Below are positions 46,044 to 53,616 of a DNA stretch of 64,000 nucleotides, in pieces. The stretch lies in the NCBI GenBank assembly GCA_900317625.1, contig ONHK01000006.1:1-64000 (forward strand), in the 5' to 3' direction. The translations under genes were made by a program, and so were the position numbers. Each line of letters opens with the position of its first letter. The stretch's first letter is position 1. The notes beneath the pieces are model-generated. The model worked only from the letters and a program-made list of their open reading frames with translations, was not told the DNA's origin and made no database searches. This DNA comes from an uncultured Treponema sp. Lineage in GTDB: Bacteria; Spirochaetota; Spirochaetia; Treponematales; Treponemataceae.

Positions 46044-46676
46044 TTATCTCTGAACAGTTCCGTTGTGAATTTTTTCTGCCGTTTCAGCATCCGTAAGAAG
46101 GCGTACAAGTTCCATCGCAAACTGTTCGGCTGTACCAGCACCACGGCTTGTGATTACATTTCCATCTGTAACAAACGGATTTTCTGTGCAGTGAACGCTG
46201 TTTTCCAGAACATCTGAAACAGAAGCCTCATTTGCGCAATATTGCTCAACATCTTTTTCCATTTCAGGATAGCAAGTCCACTTTTTGCCTTTTAGAACTC
46301 CAGTTTTTGCAAGAACAACTGCCGGTGCCGCGCAGATTGCTGAAACAAATTTTCCGGCGGCAGAACATTTTTTTATGTATGCGGTAACTTCCTTGTTTGC
46401 GGCAAGATTTGCCGAGCCTGTCATTCCACCAGGAAAAAAGATTAAGTCCGGCAAATCTGAATCCGCAGAAAAATTCGCCTTGAATTCTTCAAAATTCATG
46501 TCTGCAATAACAGGAATTTTATGCGAACCAATAACAATATACGGATCATTCATTGTCGGGCTTGGAACAGCAACTGTAACAACTTCCACCTGATGACTTC
46601 TTCGCAAATAATCAACAGGTGTAAGAGCCTCTATCTCTTCAAAACCGTCTGCTAAAAAAACAAGCGCTGATTTCAT
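46044..46676 (-). CDS. DJ-1/PfpI family protein
   Basis: A 210-residue DJ-1/PfpI protein. It begins KSALVFLADGFEEIEALTPVDYLRR, with the conserved Glu, and has the nucleophile-elbow Cys in FVSAICAAPAVVLAKTGVL. Members act as protein/metabolite glyoxalase-type repair enzymes or chaperones. The exact role cannot be read from sequence. The ATG follows GGAGTTATC. It lies 24 nt downstream of ackA on the same strand, so it is probably in the same transcript. Confidence 0.88.
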   Translation of the reverse strand: MKSALVFLADGFEEIEALTPVDYLRRSHQVEVVTVAVPSPTMNDPYIVIGSHKIPVIADMNFEEFKANFSADSDLPDLIFFPGGMTGSANLAANKEVTAYIKKCSAAGKFVSAICAAPAVVLAKTGVLKGKKWTCYPEMEKDVEQYCANEASVSDVLENSVHCTENPFVTDGNVITSRGAGTAEQFAMELVRLLTDAETAEKIHNGTVQR

Positions 46677-46700
46677 GATAACTCCAAAAAAATCTAACAG

Positions 46701-48029
46701 TTAGCGGGCAAGAATTTCTTTAAGCTCAGGAAGTTTTTCCAGCTCTTTTTTAAGAGATTCCTCGCGCGCCTTGTTCACATAGTCTTTTGACTGGAACGAA
46801 TATTTAAAATTCGTGTGGACATCATAAGTTCCCTTCATGAGCGCATAAGCATCCTCAGTCATTACAAGCTCTTCATCAGTTGGAATTACAAAAATCTTAA
46901 CTTTTGAATCATCTGTGCTGATTAAAGTCTCTGCGTTTGAAGTATTTGAAAGGTGATTTTTTCTAGAATCCATTTTTACGCCCAAAATCTCAAGGTTTTC
47001 AGTTGCAAGCTCGCGGATTCTTGGAGAATGTTCGCCAACACCAGCTGTAAACACAATAGCATCAACTTTTCCAAGTGCCGCAGCATAAGCACCAATCGTT
47101 TTTTTAATTCTATATCCTTCCATCGCCTGACCAAGCTTGCAAAGTGCATCGCCCTCTTCAGCACCCTTTTCAACATCGCGGCGGTCTGTATATTTTCCAG
47201 TAATTCCAAGAAGACCAGATTTTTTGTTCAAAGCCTTATCCATCTCATCAATGCTCATTCCAGTTTTTCTCATAATGTAGAATGGAAGAGCCGGATCAAG
47301 ATCTCCAGAACGAGTTCCCATAACAAGACCAGCAAGCGGAGTAAGACCCATAGTCGTATCGTAGCAGACACCATTTTTTACAGCACAGCAAGAAGCGCCG
47401 TTTCCAATGTGACAAATAATAAGATTTGTGTCTTTTGGATCTTTTCCTAAAAGGGCAGCCGCACGTTTTGCAGTGTACAAGAAAGAAGTTCCATGGAAAC
47501 CATATTTTCTTGCGGCATATTTTGTGTACCATTCGCGTGGAATTGCATACATGAATGAACTTTCAGGCATTGTCTGGTGCCAAGCTGTATCCATAACAGC
47601 AGCATGAGGAACATTCGGCAAAACTTTCTGAGCCGCCTCGATTCCCATGATATTTGCCGGCATATGAAGCGGTCCCAAATCAACAACAGAGCGGAAAGTA
47701 TCCAGAACCTCCGGAGTAACAAGAACAGATTTAGTAAATTTATCGCCACCGTGCAAAACCCTATGGCCAACCGCACCAATAACGCTCATATCTTCAATAA
47801 CACCAACTTCCTTATCAGTGATTTCCTTAAGAATAAGCTCAATCGCCTCTTTGTGGGTCGGACACGGACTTTCAAATTCAATCTTTTTTCCATGCGCCTT
47901 GTGAGTAATGCAAGAACCAGTGTCACCAATTCTCTCAACAACACCATTTGCCATTACAACCTTGTTGTCCCAATCATAAACCTGATATTTTGCAGAAGAA
48001 GATCCGCAGTTAAGTGTTAAAATTACCAT
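46701..48029 (-). CDS. ackA: Acetate kinase
   Basis: A 442-residue ASKHA-fold kinase that makes ATP and acetate from acetyl phosphate, a main energy-yielding step in fermenting treponemes. Motifs: [20 protein letters not shown] at the N-terminus, [14 protein letters not shown], the [15 protein letters not shown] region, [15 protein letters not shown] and [14 protein letters not shown] near the C-terminus. It is slightly longer than the usual ~400 residues because of a C-terminal extension. The RBS is AGAGGAAAG. No pta lies in the window. Confidence 0.96.
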   Translation of the reverse strand: MVILTLNCGSSSAKYQVYDWDNKVVMANGVVERIGDTGSCITHKAHGKKIEFESPCPTHKEAIELILKEITDKEVGVIEDMSVIGAVGHRVLHGGDKFTKSVLVTPEVLDTFRSVVDLGPLHMPANIMGIEAAQKVLPNVPHAAVMDTAWHQTMPESSFMYAIPREWYTKYAARKYGFHGTSFLYTAKRAAALLGKDPKDTNLIICHIGNGASCCAVKNGVCYDTTMGLTPLAGLVMGTRSGDLDPALPFYIMRKTGMSIDEMDKALNKKSGLLGITGKYTDRRDVEKGAEEGDALCKLGQAMEGYRIKKTIGAYAAALGKVDAIVFTAGVGEHSPRIRELATENLEILGVKMDSRKNHLSNTSNAETLISTDDSKVKIFVIPTDEELVMTEDAYALMKGTYDVHTNFKYSFQSKDYVNKAREESLKKELEKLPELKEILAR

Positions 48030-48131
48030 TTCTTTCCTCTAAAACCAAAACTTTAATATAGAAGTAAATATATAAACATTTTAGAACTTTAAACAAAAAT
48101 AGAAAAGGGCGAAAAATTAAGTAAAAAAAGA

Positions 48132-48214
48132 AAGGGCGGCCAACCGCCCTACAGTCGCACTTCGTTGCGCCTTACCCACCGTGCGGGCTTCAATCGCCAG
48201 CCCGCAACGCTCGG
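48132..48214. repeat. Three-hairpin palindromic repeat, family A, intergenic copy
   Basis: Hairpin 1 is AGGGCGG/CCGCCCT (48133-48150). Hairpin 2 lies in GTCGCACTTCGTTGCGCC, identical to the Gx-transporter copy. Hairpin 3 is TGCGGGCT/AGCCCGCA with loop TCAATCGCC. It abuts the purN stop codon. The 48030-48131 stretch is an AT-rich ackA upstream region. Confidence 0.75.
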
Positions 48215-48841
48215 CTAAATATATTTTTCAACAAGAAGGCATGCACCTTCAACAATAGCCTTATGTTCCTCTGGAGCAATGCGCGCATAAAGAGAATCTG
48301 GAGTATCACCCGGCAAAACCGGAACTTTTTTTTGGATAAGGATTTTTCCGCCGTCACATTCTCCATTCACAAGATGAATTGTACAGCCACTTTCTTTTTC
48401 ACCGGCAGCAATAACCGCCTCATGAACATAATGTCCCCACATTCCCACACCGCCAAATTTTGGCAAAAGAGCAGGATGCAGATTTATTATCTTGTTGGCA
48501 TATTTTTCAATAATCTTTCCAGAAAGAACCGTAAGCCAACCAGCCTGAACAATTCCTTCAACAGCAAATTCATTACAGATTTCAAGAACTTTATCGCTTA
48601 CAGCAATGCGTTTTTCTTCTCTTGTGGCGTTTTTTGCGTTTTCCGCTCCCATAACAGCATACGGACTTGTGATTCTAGTTGGAATTCCAGCCTCTGCAGC
48701 CCGCTCCAAGGCAAACGCATCCTTATGATCGCTGATTACAACAGCAATAGTGTAAGGACAATCCTTATTTACCTTTTCAAAATCAATCAACGCCTGAAGA
48801 TTCGTTCCACCCCCAGAAACCAAAACCGCAATTTTTTTCAT
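48215..48841 (-). CDS. purN: Phosphoribosylglycinamide formyltransferase
   Basis: A 208-residue folate-dependent GAR transformylase of purine synthesis. Motifs: IAVLVSGGGTNLQALIDF at the N-terminus, INLHPALLPKFGGVGMWG with the catalytic His region, SGCTIHLVNGECDGGKIL and a PEEHKAIVEGA end. The start at 48841 follows GAGGATTAGT. A candidate promoter (TTTACA, 18 bp, TAACAT) lies between the upstream terminator and the gene, so purN may be expressed apart from purEFM. Confidence 0.95.
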   Translation of the reverse strand: MKKIAVLVSGGGTNLQALIDFEKVNKDCPYTIAVVISDHKDAFALERAAEAGIPTRITSPYAVMGAENAKNATREEKRIAVSDKVLEICNEFAVEGIVQAGWLTVLSGKIIEKYANKIINLHPALLPKFGGVGMWGHYVHEAVIAAGEKESGCTIHLVNGECDGGKILIQKKVPVLPGDTPDSLYARIAPEEHKAIVEGACLLVEKYI

Positions 48842-48926
48842 ACTAATCCTCGCGCAAAATTCTTAAAGTCAGTTTACATGGAATTCGGGAATGTTACAAG
48901 AAAAGGAAGAGTTGTGTAAAATTAAA

Positions 48927-48959
48927 AAAGTTCCCGCTGCAAAACGAAACAGGAACTTT
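48927..48959 (-). terminator. Rho-independent terminator of the purEFM transcript
   Basis: Stem AAAGTTCC (48927-48934) / GGAACTTT (48952-48959), followed on the minus strand by TTTAATTTT. It lies beyond the family C repeats that follow purM. Confidence 0.8.
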
Positions 48960-49003
48960 CAGAAATCTCATAAATTTGGAGCAGAAACTGCTCGGTTCGC
49001 TCG

Positions 49004-49160
49004 GGCTGGAACAAATTGCTGTCGCAATTTGTTCTATTTACACGTTCGCAAAAAACTGCGCCACTGCTCGGTTTTTGCTCATAGTTGGTCAAAACCGCTT
49101 TCGCGGTTTTTCCTATTCACACGTTCGCGATTTCCTGCGCCACTGCTCGGAAATCGCTCA
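49004..49160. repeat. Tandem palindromic repeat with constant loop and covarying stems (family C)
   Basis: Two units with a 79-bp period. Each unit has a first hairpin (GAACAAATTGC/GCAATTTGTTC; AAAACCGC/GCGGTTTT), the constant ACACGTTC, and a second hairpin with the identical 15-nt loop CTGCGCCACTGCTCG. The second-hairpin stems differ: GCAAAAA/TTTTTGC and GCGATTTC/GAAATCGC. The repeat begins directly after the purM stop and is transcribed with it. A further GAGCAG/CTGCTC hairpin lies at 48979-48993. Confidence 0.75.
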
Positions 49161-50255
49161 CTAATCCTCGAAAAGGACTTTTTCTTTCTGGGTTTCGGCT
49201 TTGCCTTCTGCATAGGCTACACGGCCGATTTTGTATGCCTTCATATCTGGGCAGTCATCACGGTGATATTTTGAAGCATTTGCATTGAACATTTCGATGA
49301 TTTCATCTGCATCTTTTGCTTTTACCGCAAGAACGAATCCGATTCCCATATTGAATGTATTGTAAATTGTATTCAAATCTGCACCACGGCGAATAAGTTC
49401 TCCAAATACAGGTGGAATATCCCAGCTAGAGCGTTTGATTACAGAAATCAGCTGTTTCTTTCCATCTTTTGCTTTTGGATACATTCTTGGAATATTTTCG
49501 TAGAATCCGCCGCCTGTAACATGAACCATTCCGTGAACTGATTTCTTGTATTTTGCAAGAACTTCCATAACTGGTTTTACGTAAATGCGTGTCGGTGTAA
49601 GCAAAACTTCACCGATTGTCTTTCCAGTTTCTTTTCCATCCATAAGGAAAGGTTCATTTGGATTTGGAACAAGTTTTCTTACAAGGCTGAATCCGTTTGA
49701 ATGAACACCTGTTGAAGAAAGCCCGATAAGAACATCACCTTCCGCAATATCCTCACCGGTAATCATATCGTTCTTTTCGCCAACACCAACGCCAAATCCC
49801 GCCAAATCGTATTTTCCAACATCGTAGAAACCTGGCATCTCGGCAGTTTCACCGCCAAGCAAAGCGCATCCTGTCATAACGCATCCGTCTGCAACGCCCT
49901 TTACAAGATCCGCCGCAACTTCAGCCTCCAATTTTCCGCAGGCAACATAATCAAGGAAGAACAGAGTCTGAACACCCGAACACAAAATATCGTTTACGCT
50001 CATCGCAACACAGTCAATTCCGACTGTATCATATTTTTTCATCTGGAACGCAATGTCAAGTTTTGTACCAACACCGTCAGTTCCGCTGACCATTACAGGA
50101 TTTTTATAACCTTTTGGAATTTCAAACATTCCGTTAAAACTTCCAAGACCAGTAAGAAGACCAGGAATCGCAGTTCTTTTTGCATGCTCTTTGTACTTAT
50201 CAACAGCGCGATAACCTTCTTCTACATCTACTCCAGATTCTTTGTAACTAGCCAT
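49161..50255 (-). CDS. purM: Phosphoribosylformylglycinamidine cyclo-ligase
   Basis: A 364-residue AIR synthetase. Motifs: VMVSGTDGVGTKLDIAF in the N-terminal domain, the DCVAMSVNDIL segment, LLGGETAEMPGFY and MVHVTGGGFYENIPRM. It catalyses ATP-dependent ring closure of FGAM to AIR. It is the third gene of the purE-purF-purM run, 77 nt after purF. The stop codon abuts the family C repeat, which separates it from purN. Confidence 0.96.
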   Translation of the reverse strand: MASYKESGVDVEEGYRAVDKYKEHAKRTAIPGLLTGLGSFNGMFEIPKGYKNPVMVSGTDGVGTKLDIAFQMKKYDTVGIDCVAMSVNDILCSGVQTLFFLDYVACGKLEAEVAADLVKGVADGCVMTGCALLGGETAEMPGFYDVGKYDLAGFGVGVGEKNDMITGEDIAEGDVLIGLSSTGVHSNGFSLVRKLVPNPNEPFLMDGKETGKTIGEVLLTPTRIYVKPVMEVLAKYKKSVHGMVHVTGGGFYENIPRMYPKAKDGKKQLISVIKRSSWDIPPVFGELIRRGADLNTIYNTFNMGIGFVLAVKAKDADEIIEMFNANASKYHRDDCPDMKAYKIGRVAYAEGKAETQKEKVLFED

Positions 50256-50331
50256 ATCTTATGGTCTCCTAAAAAATAATTTTTTGTCTCAATTTTAAGA
50301 TTTCGATTTGAACAAAATCCCAAAACCGATA

Positions 50332-51789
50332 TTAATTCACTTTTTTTTCTATAAGTTCGCCAGGAACTCTCATTGGATATTCACCTGTAAAGCAACCTTT
50401 GCAGAATCCATATTGTTCAGGATTGCAAGCACGCAACGCCTCGAACATTCCATCCACAGAAATGAACGCAAGCGAATCCGCACCGATTTCCTTGCGAATT
50501 TCCTCAACATCATGTCCAGAAGAGATAAGCTCCTCTTTTGTAGGAGTGTCAATTCCAAGATAGCAAGGAAATTTTACTGGCGCTGAGCTTACGCGGAAAT
50601 GAACCTCTTTTGCTCCTGCGCGGCGAAGAATCTGAACCAGACGGCGGCTTGTTGTTCCACGCACAATCGAATCATCAATTACAATAACCCGTTTTCCGTT
50701 CAAATCGCTTTTCAATGCATTCAGCTTTACAAAAACCATATTTTCACGCGCCTGCTGCGTTGGAGCAATAAAAGTGCGCCCGATATACTTGTTTTTTACA
50801 ACACCCATCGCGTAAGGAATTCCAGATTCCCTTGAATAACCGATTGCAGCGCCAAGCCCGGAATCCGGAACTCCGACAACAACATCAGCATCAACCGGCG
50901 ATTCCTTTGCAAGCTGCGCACCCATTTTATATCTTGCTTCCTGAACAGGAATATCATCAATAATTGAATCAGGGCGGGCAAAATAGACATATTCAAAAAT
51001 GCACGAACGCTTTGAAGTCTTTTCTCCAAATTCAAAAGAAAGAACGCCATCCTTGTTGATTATCACAATTTCGCCAGGATGAATATCGCGCACAAAAGTT
51101 CCGTTGATTGCATCAATCGCACAAGATTCACTTGCAAGAACCCAGCCGCCTTTTACCTGACCAAGACAAAGAGGTCTGATTCCATTAGGGTCGCGAGCAC
51201 CAATCAAAGCATCTTTTGTCATAACACAAAGCGCAAACGAACCCTTTATCATCTGGATTGTATCAGTAAGAGCGCGTTCAAGCCCTTTTTTGTAACCGCG
51301 GGCAATGAGCTTTACAATAACTTCCGTATCGCTAGAAGAATTGAACGCGGCTCCAGTTTCCTCAAACATATCGCGGAGCTGAACATAGTTCACAAGCTGA
51401 CCATTGTGGGCAACCGCAACCGGTCCCAGTTTTGACTGAATCAACATCGGCTGCGCATTCTCAATAGTCTTTGAGCCGGAAGTCGCATAACGCACATGAC
51501 CAATCGCAAGATGTCCCTGCAATTCCTGAAGATGCTCCAGCTTAAAAACATCAGAAGTAAGCCCCATCTGCTTATGTATTTTCACTTCGTTTCCATCAGA
51601 AACACAAATACCAGCGCTGTCCTGACCACGGTGCTGCAAAGAATACAAACCGTAATAGCACATTGTCGCAGCGTTCATCTGGGAATCAGAAAATTTCGGG
51701 TCATCAGGATTCATGTAAACGCCGATTACGCCACATTCATCATGAAATTTATCATCTTTTTCGTTGTACAAAAATTCGTTTTCAGACAT
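50332..51789 (-). CDS. purF: Amidophosphoribosyltransferase
   Basis: A 485-residue enzyme that starts purine synthesis from PRPP and glutamine. The Ntn-type amidotransferase nucleophile is Cys19 (KFHDECGVIGV), so an 18-residue propeptide would be cleaved. The PRPP loop is VIVIDDSIVRGTTSRRLV. Cys in KRSCIFEY, FPCYLG and FCKGC match the [4Fe-4S] ligands of the Bacillus-type enzyme. Its ATG overlaps the purE stop (TAATG at 51787-51791). Confidence 0.96.
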   Translation of the reverse strand: MSENEFLYNEKDDKFHDECGVIGVYMNPDDPKFSDSQMNAATMCYYGLYSLQHRGQDSAGICVSDGNEVKIHKQMGLTSDVFKLEHLQELQGHLAIGHVRYATSGSKTIENAQPMLIQSKLGPVAVAHNGQLVNYVQLRDMFEETGAAFNSSSDTEVIVKLIARGYKKGLERALTDTIQMIKGSFALCVMTKDALIGARDPNGIRPLCLGQVKGGWVLASESCAIDAINGTFVRDIHPGEIVIINKDGVLSFEFGEKTSKRSCIFEYVYFARPDSIIDDIPVQEARYKMGAQLAKESPVDADVVVGVPDSGLGAAIGYSRESGIPYAMGVVKNKYIGRTFIAPTQQARENMVFVKLNALKSDLNGKRVIVIDDSIVRGTTSRRLVQILRRAGAKEVHFRVSSAPVKFPCYLGIDTPTKEELISSGHDVEEIRKEIGADSLAFISVDGMFEALRACNPEQYGFCKGCFTGEYPMRVPGELIEKKVN

Positions 51790-52286
51790 TACAGTTCCAC
51801 TCCGGAAGCAACACCAGCTTTAGCGTCATCTGCAAGTTTTTTGCGGAAAGCCAAAAGTTTTTCCTTCAGCTCAGGATATTTAATAGAAAGAATTTGAACA
51901 GCAAGATAAGCCGCATTTTTCGCATTTCCAATTCCAACAGTCGCAACCGGAATCTGAGGCGGCATCTGAACGATAGAAAGAAGCGCGTCCATTCCGCCAA
52001 GCCCGTTTGAACCGGCAGAAATACATTCAAGAGGAACTCCAATCACAGGCAAAGTTGTAATTCCCGCAATAACACCAGGAAGAGCCGCCGCAAGTCCAGC
52101 CCCGGCAATAATAACTTCAAAACCATCTTTTTCGCACTGTCTTACAGTTTCATGCAAAAGTTCACCAGCACGATGAGCCGAAATCACAAAAGCCTTATAT
52201 TCAACGCCGAATTCCTTAAGAACATCAGCAGCTTTCTTCATTTTTTCTGTATCCGATTTTGATCCGAAAAAAATCGCAACCTTCAA
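51789..52286 (-). CDS. purE: N5-carboxyaminoimidazole ribonucleotide mutase / AIR carboxylase
   Basis: A 165-residue PurE. Motifs: VAIFFGSKSDTEKMKKA, FVISAHRAGELL (active-site His), IIAGAGLAAALPGVIAG and QMPPQIPVATVGIG. The end resembles class I (PurK-dependent) enzymes, but no purK is in the window, so the class should be treated with care. It is the first gene of the pur run and follows its own promoter. Confidence 0.92.
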   Translation of the reverse strand: MKVAIFFGSKSDTEKMKKAADVLKEFGVEYKAFVISAHRAGELLHETVRQCEKDGFEVIIAGAGLAAALPGVIAGITTLPVIGVPLECISAGSNGLGGMDALLSIVQMPPQIPVATVGIGNAKNAAYLAVQILSIKYPELKEKLLAFRKKLADDAKAGVASGVEL

Positions 52287-52346
52287 ATCCGTCCTCCTCG
52301 TTTTGCCTTAAAATTCCACAAAAACGATAACTGACTTTACCACAAT

Positions 52347-52375
52347 TTTATAACATTCGCAATGTAAGAAAACAA
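52347..52375 (-). promoter_or_regulatory. Promoter of the purE operon with a palindrome in the spacer
   Basis: On the minus strand, TTGTTT (52375-52370), 17 bp, TATAAA (52352-52347). The spacer contains ACATTCGCAATGT (52353-52365), a palindrome with a 3-nt centre that could be a repressor site. Confidence 0.6.
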
Positions 52376-52383
52376 TTTAAAAA

Positions 52384-52490
52384 TCTGGGCAAGCCGGCAA
52401 ACAAGTTGCCGTCGGGCTTTGCGGGGTTCCATTACTCGCTCCGCTCGCAAAAAGCCTGCGGCTTTCCCCTCCAATCCCTCTTGCATTAAA
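52384..52490. repeat. GC-rich dispersed repeat, family B, copy 2
   Basis: Contains GCCGTCGGGCTTT, ACTCGCTCCGCTCGC, AAAGCCTGCGGCTTT and CCAATCCCTC. Reversed, it matches the copy after pyrG. The remaining 52491-52733 holds no gene I can support, only a short frame without family likeness. Confidence 0.6.
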
Positions 52491-52733
52491 ACACTTCAGC
52501 CGCCTGAATGATTGAGTTTTATGCTGAACTAATAAATTGAATAAGCGCGAAGGAAAAAGGCAAGTTTGGCGTCCTTGAAGTGGCTTTTGCCGAATGGCAT
52601 AAAAGAATTGTCGAGCATTTTCTGAAAGAAAAGCGCAGACAATTCTTCCCAAAAAACACTTCACAATAGCCAATACTTGACTTTTGACTGGAAGCTTATT
52701 CAATTTCTTTCACAATAATTAAAACTCAAACAT

Positions 52734-53477
52734 TCAGACGCTGAATTCCTCTTCATCCACAAAACGGAATTGACCCGGCAAAAGATTTTCGTCGAGTTTT
52801 ATGCTTCCAAACTGAATCCGCTTCAAAAAATCAACGTGGTTTTCAACAGCCATAAACATTCTTTTTATCTGATGGAACCGTCCCTCCTGCACAGAAACCA
52901 CACATTCCCGGCTGTTCAAAAAGTCCAATGCAGCGGGCAAAGCCTTCTGTTCGCCACATTTCTTTTCCGCAGGCAAAACAACGCCTTCCTCAAACATTTT
53001 TTTGTACGCAGTCTGCCCGGATTCTTCCACAGGAGTTTCCAGCCGCACAAAATATTTTTTTTCAATCTTAAAATCCGGAGCAGCTAATTTGTGCGAAAAA
53101 CTTCCGTTTGTTGTAAAAAGCAAAATTCCGCAAGTGTCGCAGTCAAGCCGCCCGACCGTGTGCAGTTTTCCTATATTTTTTGGAATATTAATAGAAGAAA
53201 CCAGTTCGTAAACAACCGGATGCCTGTCGCTAACAAACGAACAGACATAACCGGCAGGTTTATTCAGCAAAATGTAAAGATGCTTTTGCTTTTCAAGAAC
53301 ATTTCCGTTCACAGAAATTTCATCCTTGTCAATTTTCACAGGAAAATCACATTCAAAAACGCGCGCACCATTCACAAAAACCATATTCTTACGCAAAAAA
53401 TTACGCGCACTCCGCAGCGAACAAAACCCATGATTAATCAGAACACGCGCAACCGGCTCAAAAAACATATCTTCCAT
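52734..53477 (-). CDS. RsuA/RluB-family pseudouridine synthase
   Basis: A 247-residue rRNA pseudouridine synthase. An N-terminal S4-like segment (RVLINHGFCSLRSARNFLRK) is followed by the catalytic Asp motif KLHTVGRLDCDTCGILLFT, then FKIEKKYFV and EGRFHQIKRMF. Length fits RsuA, which modifies 16S U516, but RluB/RluE cannot be excluded. It is divergent from polA. Confidence 0.9.
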   Translation of the reverse strand: MEDMFFEPVARVLINHGFCSLRSARNFLRKNMVFVNGARVFECDFPVKIDKDEISVNGNVLEKQKHLYILLNKPAGYVCSFVSDRHPVVYELVSSINIPKNIGKLHTVGRLDCDTCGILLFTTNGSFSHKLAAPDFKIEKKYFVRLETPVEESGQTAYKKMFEEGVVLPAEKKCGEQKALPAALDFLNSRECVVSVQEGRFHQIKRMFMAVENHVDFLKRIQFGSIKLDENLLPGQFRFVDEEEFSV

Positions 53478-53616
53478 AAAACTCCGTCAGATTTATTTTA
53501 ATGAATTTTTATTTTTTAGAAATTCTGAAAAATCGCTCTCAGCGGATTTATCTTTTTCCTAAAAACTCAAAATCTTTTCTATTATAAAATAATCAAAAAT
53601 GCTGTAAACTGTTCTT

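Noticed and set aside
49004-49160. CRISPR array after purM
   Set aside because: Only two units, the repeat is not of CRISPR length, the stems vary with compensation and no cas gene is nearby.
52377-52703. A 108-codon minus-strand frame
   Set aside because: It runs through the family B repeat, has no recognisable domain, no RBS and a composition like repeat translation.
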